Shown here piece after piece: positions 44,124-54,772 of a stretch of DNA of 64,000 nt. Origin of the DNA: Euphorbia lathyris (Eukaryota > Streptophyta > Magnoliopsida > Malpighiales > Euphorbiaceae); NCBI RefSeq assembly GCF_963576675.1, contig NC_088916.1:21737501-21801500 (forward strand), in the 5' to 3' direction. The notes under the pieces were generated by a model. It did no database searches. It saw only the letters and a program-made list of their open reading frames with translations, and was not told where the DNA came from. The first letter of the stretch is position 1. Each line of letters opens with the position of its first letter. The position numbers and the translations under genes were made by a program.

Positions 44124-44696
44124 TTCTACCGTTTCTACATATACATCACAAGTAAAAAATTACTTTTAAAATTTTAAAAATAAAATTTCAAAAGTATAAA
44201 AATGAGTACATTTTTATAAATGACTTATCGTTTTGAAGGAAAAAAAGAGAGGAGAAACTCAATTTATTAAAATGACGTACTTAGTTATCAATGTTATTTT
44301 TTTACCTATTTAGAGATGACGTACTTATTTATGAATGTTATTTAATTTAGATTGAATTGAAACTTATTTCACTATCAAGACCAAAAGATGTTGGCAAGTC
44401 TTTGGTATTTTGAGGAAACTCTACCAATCTATCAATTTTATGTACTATACTTGTTAATTCCACCAACTAACCTATTAAATCAACTTGTTCAATTTCACTC
44501 ACACTTTCTTATTAAAGCTTATTAGATAATTGAAATTAGGGATCATAATAGATATAAATGTTGCAAGTAATCGGTACAATTCGATTTTAATAAGATTATA
44601 CGAAATTTACAAAAGGGGTTGACACGAAATAAAATAAAAAATTACGCATGACAGCTAGGTGTAAAAATAGATTATACTATATGGTAGAAAATTCTG
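44124..44696. other. AT-rich spacer, no gene seen
   Basis: No coding signal. ATGACGTACTTA with its flank is repeated in direct order near 44271 and 44325, a local duplication of about 53 bp. Confidence 0.4.
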
Positions 44697-45062
44697 TTTA
44701 TTTAAAATGACCGTTGTCAACTTCAAAATTGAATATTTTCAAAATTTGTAATATTCAAAACAATTTTTAATTCTTTAATTTTTAATTTTGAGATCATTTA
44801 GATGTTGTTTGGTGAGGAACGAAAAAGTGAATGTTTAGAGAAATAAAGCTCCGAAAATGATGATTTTGGAAAATAAAAAAAGTGGTTCTATAGTAAATGT
44901 AGTACTATACTACTTTAATTCTTGGAATTTTCCATTTTGAGGTCATTAACGGTCATTTTTATAATGTCAAACTAAAACATCCTCGTTTTTAGCAAAGCGA
45001 AAAATCTTAGTCCCTATTTGGACAAAAAAACCCCACAGGGATGCCATTGACAAAAAGTGCAA
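44697..45062 (-). mobile_element. MITE fragment with the shared core, inverted orientation
   Basis: Read on the minus strand, the core matches those at 14611, 15339 and 47567: a GACCTCAAAATGG start, an ACCAAACAACATCTAAATGA block and the CT-rich middle. The right-hand arm (GACAAAAAGTGCAATTATAAG) has no clear inverted partner on the left, so the copy is probably truncated there. Confidence 0.7.
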
Positions 45063-46528
45063 TTATAAGGGTTTTTTTTTTTTTTTAGAATTTACCCTTT
45101 TATTTTTTGTTTTTTTGAAATAAAGAAGATAGAAAGCAAAATAGTATTGACAAAATGTAATTTTTCTTTTTTTTTTCACTATATATTTTTTGTTGTGTTG
45201 CAAAAACAGTGAGAATGGCCTAATCAAAACATGTAGTAAGTAATCAATCATGTTATCACTTCATACAATAAAACAGTTAGTAGTATTTCTTTAAGGATGA
45301 TAGGAGTTTTCATGTTAACAACTTTATTTTCAAGATCTCTTTCTCAAATAAAAAAAAATTAATTGCGAATTAGAATTCAAGTCAATAAAGAAAGTTAAAA
45401 AGTAATAGCCTTTTGAATTTTCTAGATAGTAGGAAAGCTGAAATTGATCATTGATCAACAGAATCATGGATTCTAAACTTGATCTTCCATCCAAGTTAAA
45501 ATAAAAACTTCACAACAATGATAGGTTCTAGAAAAATTTGAGGTGTTGGACGAGTTGTTGAAGGCGTTTCCAACATAGATTCTTGATGAATTACTTTCTC
45601 TTGCCTGCATCACAAGCCACGATGATAAGAGATACCATCATCCTCTTCTTGAGTTTTTCCAACTGCTTCTACGTTAATATCAGGATTCTCCATGCAATCC
45701 GTTGATTTTAGAGGATTTACATGTATGAGAGATATTTCTAGAATAAAATCTTGTTGACCCTCTTCCTCTTAGGTGGTTCCGAGTCACAATCATTGAAAAT
45801 TATTGGAATCCTGGATTGAAACTTGGGTTAACAGATCGAAAGCTTGTTGTGAATGTGAGAGAACTTGAAGAATCGAGGAAGAAAAAGGTTTCAAAGAAGG
45901 AAAACAGAGAACGAAAAGAGAATAGGGGCTGAAGAAGAGTTTTTTTTTTGTGTTGTAAGTTTTAATGGAAAAATCTAGCTTTTCATGGTTGATGCTTATA
46001 CAAATCTATTGAAATTTTGGTCTTCCACTGCTCCATTGAGTTGAAATTTCATGGTACATCCTCCTTATATAAGGAAAGCAGGATTCCAGTTTAGAATTTC
46101 CGTTGAAAACAGTTTGGTTGTTAAAAAAATTACACTTTTTTGAAACTTTGTTTAAAGCTAATAGAAAAATACCCATATTACTCAATACTGCTCCGTTTTG
46201 GTTCTATGAGTAGTCCACGAACTCACAACGAACCAAGAAATTAGGATGCCAACATAACTGAGTAGGATTCCTTCAATTTCCTCATTGAAAAATTAGTGTT
46301 AACCATTGGCTTGTTCTTCTCCAAACGACTAAAAAACCTTATCTAATATTTATCAATTATTCTCGTGATTTAAAGGGCCAGTAACTCATAATTTTATTAA
46401 TATATTTTAATAAAATTAAATAAAATAAGATTTTTAAAAGCATAGATAAAGAGAAAGTACAAAGAGAAATAGAGTATAGTGAGTGATAACTGGTTACATG
46501 ATTTGATTATGTGTACAAGTCGCCTTAG
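45063..46528. other. Unassigned spacer
   Basis: AT-rich, with a less AT-rich part at 45580-45960 (TTCTTGAGTTTTTCCAAC, CCTCTTCCTCTTAGGTGG) that could be a decayed exon or transposon piece. No frame stays open, and I recognise no protein. Confidence 0.35.
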
Positions 46529-46944
46529 TGATCCGACGTCGTTGATAACCTACAAAATAGTAACGTAGGTCAGACGAGATCAGAGTCCGACGAACCCGTT
46601 CCGATGTCTAAGTCAATTTGTGAGTAGGACTGAATTGAAGGATATGAACTAGTTGTGAGATAGTAGTTAACATATTGTTCTTATGTCAATATCTACTTAT
46701 TTATATGTTTTTAGGTTAACCTATTCACCTCTTTAGGAATCCTTGTGAGCTTAGGGTTCCGTATCCTTAAGAAATCCAAGTCTTGAGAGGAATCTTTTAT
46801 ATCGTGGGATTCTAGAAGGTTCCTTCGTAATAGGAGGTCGGAGCTCCGATCATTTTCTTAGTTTGAACTCTTTCGCATGTGCCTTTTAGCTTTAATGGGA
46901 ACGAAACTGATGTCATTCACGTCATGTTATTTTGCATGATATCA
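46529..46944. repeat. LTR-like dispersed repeat, copy 2
   Basis: Same family as 13511-13998: GACGTCG start, GAGTCCGACGAACCCGTTCC, AGGAATCCTTGTGAGC, GGATTCTAGAAGGTTCC, and the TGATATCA end. It lacks about 70 bp present in copy 1 before the end. A solo LTR is likely but not proven. Confidence 0.5.
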
Positions 46945-47557
46945 GTGAGAAAGTTCGTTACCTTTGGGATGGATATATGGTAGAGACAAGATGGACATAC
47001 AGACGAAGACAGAAAGCCTGAGGGCCTCTGATTCCTCTAACGGCCGGAATCATTCCTATCATGGATGGTTGCAGCTCCCAGTCTCTAGAATCGGAGTTCG
47101 GAGTGCAAGATAGTGTGGAAAAATATCATGTACATGGATATAAAATGACTCTTTCACTAGGGATATCTAAGAAATTTATAGTTTATAGGTTGTGGAAAAA
47201 TACATTGTATAACCAAATTGATCAATAATGGAGAAACATGAATATTATAGAAAAAGAAGAATGGAATTATAATGAAAAGTGGTGAGATATAGTATAGACT
47301 ATTGGATAGGATTACACCAATTTCACATTTATAATAATAATTGAAAAAGGGGTATTATAAAAGCAATGAGATTTCGTTGTAAACATAAAGTTTTCTAGTT
47401 TTAATGAATGAAGTGATCACTTTCAACCTCCTACTATCTTTTCCCCTAAAGCATGCCCCACTACATAATTGCGTTGCATTCCAATGCCCACCATTTTGTC
47501 CCTCTCTTAGAGCTGCTTTATTACAATCTAATCAATTTTTTTTAACTAATTTCATTC
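46945..47557. other. Unassigned spacer
   Basis: No open frame of note and no repeat I recognise. The part at 46980-47110 is less AT-rich than its surroundings. Confidence 0.35.
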
Positions 47558-47566
47558 ATTAATCTA

Positions 47567-48063
47567 GAGTCGATCCTAAAACAAATCCACGTGGTTACAC
47601 TGTTTTGCAGGTGAAAAAACATGATTTTTTTTTCTATCAAAATAAGGACTGCGTTTATCGATATGTGCAAATCGGAAACTTTTGGATTGATATTACCAAA
47701 TTTGATCGTTAACGACATCAAAATAAAAAGTTCTAAGAATTAAAATTGTTTAGTATCGCATCTATTATGGAACCATATTTTTTTTTTAAAAATCATCATT
47801 TATTTAAGATTTCTTTTTCTAAATATTAACTTTTTTTCTCGTTACCAAACAATAGCTAGATGATCTCAAATGTAAAAAGTATAGAATTAAAATTGCTTAA
47901 AATATCATTAGATTCTAAAAACTTTTTTTTATGTCATTAAGGGCTAAATTTGACAATATCAACCAAAAAGTTCTCGATTTGCAAATATCGACAAACACAA
48001 TCCTCATTTTGATAAAAAAAATACCACATTCCTACACCTGCAAAACAGTATAACACGGAACCC
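47567..48063. mobile_element. Mutator-type MITE with perfect 9-bp target duplication, shared core
   Basis: Long arms pair: CACTGTTTTGCAGGTG near 47599 and CACCTGCAAAACAGTA near 48036, and so on for about 120 bases. ATTAATCTA lies at 47558-47566 and 48064-48072, a perfect 9-bp duplication. The left end has about 15 extra bases not present in the right arm. The core (about 47705-47930) matches those at 14611, 15339 and 44697. Confidence 0.83.
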
Positions 48064-48149
48064 ATTAATCTATTACTTCACCTAGTTACTTTTTTTTATA
48101 TAAAACCCTCCACTATAAAGTTATTTAATTACTTAAAAATATTCAACAT

Positions 48150-49222
48150 TAAAATCGATGGGAGGAAAATGCAATTTGGGAGAAAATCTGGAAAGTTGAA
48201 GCAACTGAAAGAGTTCGTTCCTTCCTTTGGATGGTTCAATACGATGCAATTATGTGTAATAGTAACAGAGTGAAACGACATTTATCAACCTCAACAGCTT
48301 GCCTTGATTGTGGAGCTGTGGAAGATACACTACATGTTTTAAGAGATTGCATCGAATCAATGTTGGTTTGGCTTGCGCTTTTGCCTCTAGACGTGGTCTC
48401 AAGGTTCTTCCGGCTCTCGAAAGATGACTGGATTCTGGAAAATTTGCAGAGTACCCAACGTGTTAGAGGGATGAATTGGACAAGCATTTTCTCATTTGCT
48501 GTATGGTGGATTTGGAGATGGCGGAACCTGCAAGTCTGTGAAGAAGATGAAATGAGAGGCGATATAACTGCTTTTATCCTAACCAAAGTTCGTAATTTTC
48601 AGAAGGCAAAAGATGTGGAGAGTAATATACGAGTTAATCAGGTTGAGGAACAATAGATTAAATGGCAGCCACCAGAACCTAATTGGATCAAAATAAATAC
48701 TGATGGAGCAAGTAAGGGATCGATGGGATATGCAGCAGCTGGCGGACTGTTACAAAATCATAGAGGGGAATGGGTTAGCGGCTTTATAGTAAATTTGGGG
48801 ATTTGTTCGGCCTTCGCTGTTGAAATGTGGGGTATTTATCATGGTTTAACTAAAGCTTGGCAAGGAGGCTATAGAAAGATTATTATTGAAGTGGATTCCA
48901 GAAATGTCGTGCAAATCCTGGAAGAGGAGGATAATGTTCATAACCCCCACAGTTTACTCATTATGAAATGTAAGGAACTGATCGAAAGAGATTGGGAAGT
49001 AGTCATAAAGTACACGTATCATGAAGGTAATCAGACTGCTGACTGGATGACAAATTTCGCAGGAAGTGTTTTACTGGGTTATCACGAGTGTGATGTGCTG
49101 CCTGTAGGCCTCCAGAGTATTCTCAACGAAGACCGCTTAGGAAGGTCAACGAAGAGAATCATCACTTTGTTCTAGTTTTTTTCTCTTTTCCTTGGGCTTT
49201 GCCTCCCTTCTTATAAAAAAAA
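48150..49222 (+). pseudogene. 5'-truncated LINE: RT zinc-binding domain and RNase H
   Basis: From about 48165 the frame reads AIWEKIWKVEATERVRSFLW, the reverse transcriptase zinc-binding domain of plant non-LTR elements, with CLDCGAVEDTLHVLRDC as its metal-binding core. A TAG at 48654 interrupts. The frame then continues with an RNase H of the RVT_3 type: INTDGASKG, EMWGIYHGL (Glu), VEVDSRN-like IIEVDSRNVV (Asp) and EGNQTADWM (Asp), ending at 49175. GGGCTTTGCCTCCC followed by an A run (about 49214-49222) is a LINE-like 3' end. The RT domain itself is missing, as in 5'-truncated insertions. Confidence 0.82.
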
Positions 49223-50607
49223 ACAATCGAATGAAATTTAAAAAAGTGCTGAAATAAATTAATTTAAATCTTCTAAATATTCTTAAAATTAAGAATATAT
49301 ATATAAATTTTCAAAAATAAATAAATTAATTGATTTCTTAATTTATCAAATAGGGAAAAAATTTTACTTTAGAAATTAAGTTAAAATAAATTCAATATTT
49401 TTTTTTCTAGTTTGTTTGATTTTTTTTAACCATTTTTAAATTAAAAAATCACTCATTTAAGTTACAACATTAGTAATTAATATTTTTTTTTGTATTCGGT
49501 ACTTATATTTTATATTCATCAAACAGTTATATCATTTAATACTTTTGATCACATTAATATCAGTAGATCTAGACTTATTAAAACCACAAAATGGAGATTC
49601 AAAACATCTTAAAAATCATGATCAATTGAATCACTAAACTAAGTGTAAATATTTGGATGTAATTTTTTTATTATCCTTGAGTAGTCAGTCCCACATCTCT
49701 CATATAAGTCCATGCATTAATAATTTTGTTTCATCATTTCATAATCATCTAAACTTAGAAATACAACTCAATTATTCATCAAATAACTACTTTTTCATAG
49801 CTATGAATTAAAACCATATAATAATTTTAATAATATTTGGATTCAGAATTTAATAGTTGAAATTGTAATAGTCCAATTTTATGCATATAAAGAGCACATG
49901 TAACATCAAGAATCTCCCTCTAAGAGTAGAGGGTCCACCTCACACATCAACACAGACATTTCTCTCTCTTACTTTTACTTTTATTTTAATTTTGTTATTT
50001 TATTTTATTATATTTTCTTTAGTGCATATGTTTCTGTCTTCATACTCTAAAAGGTTAAACACATGGTTAGTCACTAATTTTTTTATAGTTAACTAAAAAT
50101 TGCCACTCAGTTTTAATTTATCTTAATAAAATTACTCCAACGATGTTAAAAGAAAAAAACAATAGAAAACAGATGTAGCTGTATGGTTCTAACTCACTAA
50201 AACAACAAGTTTCAGTAGGTGATAATCACATGAGTTCTAATCAGCTAGATAATCAGCGGTAAAAGTTCCGACAATTTTAAGAATAAAAAGATAGTGAAAA
50301 ACTGACGTGAATGCAACATCAGTAATAGTTAATTATTACTGCTGATCAAAACAAGTTATGTTTGCCACCTAACTCACTAAAACAACACATTTTATGTAGG
50401 TACGCGTCGTTCTAATCCGTTAGATAGCAGTTAAATGTTGTTTTGATTAGCGATGAAAGTTGACTAATAGTAACATAAACGTCATGTTATATTTTGTGTC
50501 TTTTTTCTCTTAAATTTATCGGAGTAACTTTATTGAAACAAAGAACGACTTTATTGAAATACAATTCAAAGTTGAAGTGTTTTATTAAGACAATGAAATT
50601 AAATGAT
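49223..50607. other. AT-rich spacer with a degraded inverted-repeat segment
   Basis: No gene seen. Within 50085-50600, ATAAAATTACTCC and its partner GGAGTAACTTTAT are inverted. The block CTAACTCACTAAAACAACA occurs twice (near 50190 and 50370) with similar flanks, so an internal duplication of about 180 bp is likely. Probably an old MITE. Confidence 0.4.
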
Positions 50608-50730
50608 GACAAAGTACCATTACTTGGTGTGTTTTCACCATCGGATGATTGAACATAAAATTAATCCAATGGTGAAAACACACAAAGTAAGGCTTACTTT
50701 GTAAAAAACAAAGTAAGCATAACCTTTACC
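50608..50730 (-). mobile_element. Second copy of the 150-bp foldback MITE, truncated
   Basis: Inverted relative to the copy at 31926. It ends CATAACCTTTACC at 50730 and shares the TTTTCACCATTGGATTA and ACTTTGTTTTTTACAAAGTAAG blocks. The left end lacks about 25 bases, so no target duplication is seen. It lies some 460 bp ahead of the MCTP start codon. Confidence 0.82.
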
Positions 50731-50755
50731 AATTTTGAAATATCGATAAAAATAT

Positions 50756-50999
50756 GGGATAAGGCACCAAAATATACCTATGGTTTTTGGGAATACATCA
50801 ATTTAAATTCCATGTATAAAATAACACTAATATAGGCTTAATGTTTAGAAAATAGACATTAATAATAAAACATGACATGTCATTTATATTATTCAGTTAA
50901 ATTCTGTCAATCATATGTGAATAGAGAAATCAAAACTTAACAGAGTAACATAAATGACGTGTCATTTTTCGTTATCAATTCCTAAATCGGTACATTTTT
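50756..50999 (+). mobile_element. Foldback MITE, family B, right-truncated copy
   Basis: GGGATAAGGCACCAAAATA matches the left end of the element at 12535, and the match goes on for about 240 bases before stopping in a T run. The right arm is missing. Its edge is only about 195 bp from the MCTP start codon, so it forms part of the promoter region of that gene. Confidence 0.75.
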
Positions 51000-51047
51000 T
51001 TTATTAAGAACATAGTGACCGAATAGTTGATTTAAGCCGACTCCAAA

Positions 51048-51206
51048 ATGACCACCTCATCTTCACTCTCCACTGTCTCTTCTTCATCACTATTTCTGTC
51101 TTGTTCTTCAATTCTACTCTTTCACTACCCACCATTTTTCTCTTTTCTTTTTTATGCTATCCTTCTCTTTCCCCTTCCATTTCTCATCCCACCATGCCTA
51201 AACTAG
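51048..51206 (+). other. Possible upstream ORF overlapping the MCTP start
   Basis: ATG 51048 opens 52 codons, ending with TAG at 51204-51206, in another frame and 10 bases past the MCTP ATG. If transcripts start before 51048, ribosomes using it would miss the main start. The transcription start is unknown, and the T/C-rich content looks like a plain plant 5' leader. Confidence 0.3.
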
Positions 51207-54200
51207 TAGTAGAAGTTCTTGGTGCAAGTGATCTTATGCCCAAAGATGGCCAAGGTTCTGCTAATCCTTTTGTTCAAGTTGATTTTGATGAACAAAGGCA
51301 AAAAACTCAAACTAAACCCAGAGACCTTAACCCTAATTGGAATGAAAAGCTTGTTTTCAATCTAAATAACCCATCAGATCTTCCTAATACCACCATTGAT
51401 GTTGTTCTTTTCCATGACAAGAGAGAATCAGGTCATGACAAGAACTTCCTCGGCCGTGCTAGAATTTCCGGTGTCTCTGTCCCTTTTTCTCAATCTGAAG
51501 CTTCAATCCAGCGTTTCCCCCTTGAAAAAAGAGGCATTTTTTCTAATATCAAAGGGGATATAGCTCTTAAGATTTATGCTCTCCTTGATTCTAATGATTT
51601 CCCTCCTCCTCCCCCTCCTTCCTCTTCTCCTCCAAATTTTGCTAATTTTGAACCAGAACCAGAACCACAACCACAACCAGAACCTACTCCTCTTCAGGAA
51701 ATTAATACCAACAAGATTGAAGTACAGGTAGAAGATGATTTTAGGGCTGCTGAGAAGAAAGTGCAGAAGAAGAAGAAAGAAAAAGAAGTGAGGACATTTC
51801 ACTCTATTGGCACTGCCGGTCATACTCCGGCGCCGGTGTCCTCCGGGTTCGGGTTTGAGACTCATGTGATGAGGGAGAAGGCACCAAATGTGGAAGCAAG
51901 AACGGATTTTGCTCGGGCAGCTCCGGCTAGTACAGTGATGCAAATGCAAATGCCAAGGCAGAATCCGGACTACTTACTGGTGGAGACTCGTCCGCCGTTG
52001 GCAGCTCGGATGCGGTACAGAGGAGGGGATAAGACATCAAGTACTTATGATTTGGTGGAGCAGATGCATTTTTTGTATGTTAGTGTGGTTAAGGCTAGAG
52101 ATCTTCCTGTAATGGATGTTACAGGCAGTGTTGATCCGTATGTGGAAGTGAAGCTTGGGAATTACAAAGGCAGGACTAAACATTTGGAGAAGACTCAAAA
52201 CCCTGTTTGGAATCAAATCTTTGCTTTCTCAAAGGATAGATTGCAGGCCAATTTGCTTGAAGTTACTGTTAAAGATAAGGACTTTGTCAAGGATGATTTT
52301 GTGGGCAGACTTCTTTTTGATCTATCAGAAGTCCCTGTCCGAGTTCCGCCGGATAGTCCATTGGCTCCTCAATGGTATAAATTAGAAGACAAGAGGGGTG
52401 ATAAATCTATGAAAGGTGAAATTATGCTTGCAGTTTGGATGGGAACACAGGCTGATGAATCATTTCCTGAGGCCTGGCATAGTGATGCTCATGATATTGG
52501 TCATACAAACCTTGCAAATGCTCGATCTAAGGTTTATTTTTCGCCCAAATTGGATTACCTTAGAGTTCTTGTAATAGAAGGTCAAGATCTTTTCCCTTCC
52601 GATAAGGGCCGAGCACCGGATATTTATGTGAAGGTTCAGCTTGGTAATCAGGGAAGAGTAACTAGACCTTCGCCTATGCGAACAATGAATCCTACTTGGA
52701 ATGAAGAGCTTATGTTGGTAGCTTCTGAACCTTTTGAGGATTACATTATTATTTCTGTTGAAGATAGAGTTGCTCCAGGCAAAGATGAGATCATGGGAAG
52801 GGTAGTTATACCTGTTCGAGATGTCCCGCCAAGAAGGGAGACCTCGAAACTCCCCGACCCTCGCTGGTTCAATGTCTTCAGGCCTCAAATAGGAGAGGAA
52901 GACGGGGAAAAGAAGAAAGAGAAGTTCTCCAGCAAGATTTTACTTGGTCTTTGCTTAGAGACTGGTTATCATGTTCTTGATGAGTCTACTCATTTCAGCA
53001 GTGATCTTCAGCCATCATCCAAGTTCCTGAGGAGGGAAAGGATTGGAGTTCTTGAACTTGGAGTCCTAAGTGCAAAAAATTTGCTGCCTATGAAGAGCAA
53101 GGAAGGTAGAACTACTGATGCATATTGTGTGGCCAAGTATGGAAACAAATGGGTTCGAACTCGAACCCTTCTCGACAACTTACATCCTCGTTGGAACGAG
53201 CAGTATACTTGGGATGTTCATGATCCTTGTACTGTGATCACCATTGGTGTTTTTGACAACTGCCACATTAATGGAAGCAAGGACGATGCGAGGGATCAGA
53301 GAATTGGGAAGGTTCGAATTCGCCTTTCGACTTTAGAAGCAGATCGTGTGTATACACATTACTATCCTTTGTTAGTTCTTACACCCGGGGGGTTGAGGAA
53401 GCATGGAGAGATTCAGTTGGCTTTGAGGTTCACATGCATAGCTTGGGTTAATATGGTGGCTCAGTATAGCAAACCCCTGCTGCCTAAGATGCATTATATC
53501 CAACCAATTTCGGTTAGGCACATTGATTGGCTTCGCCACCAAGCAATGCAAATAGTAGCAGCAAGGCTAGGAAGGGCAGAACCACCACTGCGGCGCGAAA
53601 CTGTGGAGTATATGTTGGATGTGGATTACCATATGTGGAGTTTGAGAAGAAGCAAAGCTAATTTCGGCCGGATAATGTCTTTGCTTTCAGGCATTGCAGC
53701 TGTCTGTAAATGGTTCAGTGACATTTGCACATGGAGAAATCCAATCACCACATGTTTGGTACATGTCTTGTTCTTGATACTGGTATGCTATCCGGAGTTG
53801 ATACTTCCCACAATCTTCCTCTACTTGTTTGTCATTGGTATGTGGAACTATAGGTTCCGACCAAGACACCCGCCTCACATGGATATTCGAGTTTCGCAAG
53901 CAGATAACGTGCACCCGGACGAGCTCGACGAGGAATTTGATACATTCCCAACAACACGACCAGCGGATATTGTTAGGATGAGATATGATAGGTTGAGAAG
54001 TGTTGCAGGCAGAATTCAGACTGTGGTCGGGGACTTGGCGAGCCAAGGGGAGAGAGCTCATGCGCTACTGAGTTGGCGAGACCCAAGGGGCACAGCCATC
54101 TTCATAATCTTTTCCTTGATCTGGGCAGTGGTCATTTACGTTACTCCGTTCCAAGTTGTGGCTGTTCTGGTTGGACTTTACTTGCTCCGGCATCCACGGT

Positions 54201-54274
54201 TCAGGAGCCGGATGCCATCAGTACCTGTCAACTTCTTCAAGAGATTACCAGCCAAATCAGATATGCTACTATGA
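51194..54274 (+). CDS. Multiple C2 domain and transmembrane region protein (MCTP / FTIP family)
   Basis: An intronless gene for 1026 residues. MCTPs are ER-anchored proteins that bind anionic lipids through C2 domains; known members tether ER to plasma membrane at plasmodesmata or move signalling proteins such as FT. C2A lies at residues 1-130 (KLVVEVLGASDLMPKDGQGS); a linker with a PEPEPQPQPEP stretch follows. C2B is at 290-400, C2C at 454-560, C2D at 616-740, and the C-terminal phosphoribosyltransferase-like region with two hydrophobic hairpins at 850-885 and 965-1000, ending FFKRLPAKSDMLL. ATG 51194 (CCCACCATGC) is the first in-frame ATG; the frame is open upstream but has none. MCTPs with an N-terminal C2A of this kind include QUIRKY-like and FTIP members; I cannot assign the paralogue. 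Confidence 0.95.
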   Translation: MPKLVVEVLGASDLMPKDGQGSANPFVQVDFDEQRQKTQTKPRDLNPNWNEKLVFNLNNPSDLPNTTIDVVLFHDKRESGHDKNFLGRARISGVSVPFSQSEASIQRFPLEKRGIFSNIKGDIALKIYALLDSNDFPPPPPPSSSPPNFANFEPEPEPQPQPEPTPLQEINTNKIEVQVEDDFRAAEKKVQKKKKEKEVRTFHSIGTAGHTPAPVSSGFGFETHVMREKAPNVEARTDFARAAPASTVMQMQMPRQNPDYLLVETRPPLAARMRYRGGDKTSSTYDLVEQMHFLYVSVVKARDLPVMDVTGSVDPYVEVKLGNYKGRTKHLEKTQNPVWNQIFAFSKDRLQANLLEVTVKDKDFVKDDFVGRLLFDLSEVPVRVPPDSPLAPQWYKLEDKRGDKSMKGEIMLAVWMGTQADESFPEAWHSDAHDIGHTNLANARSKVYFSPKLDYLRVLVIEGQDLFPSDKGRAPDIYVKVQLGNQGRVTRPSPMRTMNPTWNEELMLVASEPFEDYIIISVEDRVAPGKDEIMGRVVIPVRDVPPRRETSKLPDPRWFNVFRPQIGEEDGEKKKEKFSSKILLGLCLETGYHVLDESTHFSSDLQPSSKFLRRERIGVLELGVLSAKNLLPMKSKEGRTTDAYCVAKYGNKWVRTRTLLDNLHPRWNEQYTWDVHDPCTVITIGVFDNCHINGSKDDARDQRIGKVRIRLSTLEADRVYTHYYPLLVLTPGGLRKHGEIQLALRFTCIAWVNMVAQYSKPLLPKMHYIQPISVRHIDWLRHQAMQIVAARLGRAEPPLRRETVEYMLDVDYHMWSLRRSKANFGRIMSLLSGIAAVCKWFSDICTWRNPITTCLVHVLFLILVCYPELILPTIFLYLFVIGMWNYRFRPRHPPHMDIRVSQADNVHPDELDEEFDTFPTTRPADIVRMRYDRLRSVAGRIQTVVGDLASQGERAHALLSWRDPRGTAIFIIFSLIWAVVIYVTPFQVVAVLVGLYLLRHPRFRSRMPSVPVNFFKRLPAKSDMLL

Positions 54275-54540
54275 GTAGAAAAATATTGCACTGAAATATT
54301 CAGCTAAAGGTAACTATATAAATATCTATTGCTATGAAAGCAGCTTCAGACAGAAGGAATAAGCAAGAATTCTCCATTCTACCCCAGTCTGTGAAAGAAT
54401 CTCACTTTCCCTAATATGCATATTCTATTTCTACCTTTATGAATATCCGTGTAAGGAACCCACCATTCTTTTTTGCTCTTTATTCCTTATTCTGTAATTT
54501 TGCTGAATAATAAAATTGTGCCTTTTTAACTTTCATTGAG
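54275..54540 (+). terminator. MCTP 3' untranslated region with poly(A) signal
   Basis: After the TGA, AT-rich sequence leads to AATAATAAAA at 54507-54516, a likely poly(A) signal. Cleavage would fall near 54530-54540, about 230 bp from the end of the convergent gene's coding part. Confidence 0.5.
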
Positions 54541-54772
54541 TAGTCGTAAGCAGTGTCAAGAATGTCAAAGAATATGCAAAACAATTATAGCAAAACATTA
54601 TTATTCTTGAAATCTTCAATCAAAAGCTGAACAACCTATCTTGAAAATAACTATAGATAATACAATTTTAACATAAAAAATAGTACTACAAAAATTCCCT
54701 CTCCAGTTTCCAAAATCCTCCATAAAAACCTGCCTTACAAAAATTGGATAAGTAAAATACAAAAAAGAGAGT

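Noticed and set aside
45580..45960. Decayed host exon
   Set aside because: No frame stays open and no protein family is recognisable on either strand.
51101..51193. N-terminal extension of the MCTP protein
   Set aside because: The frame is open but begins with TTG and has no ATG before 51194; the conserved C2A starts right at MPKLVVEV.
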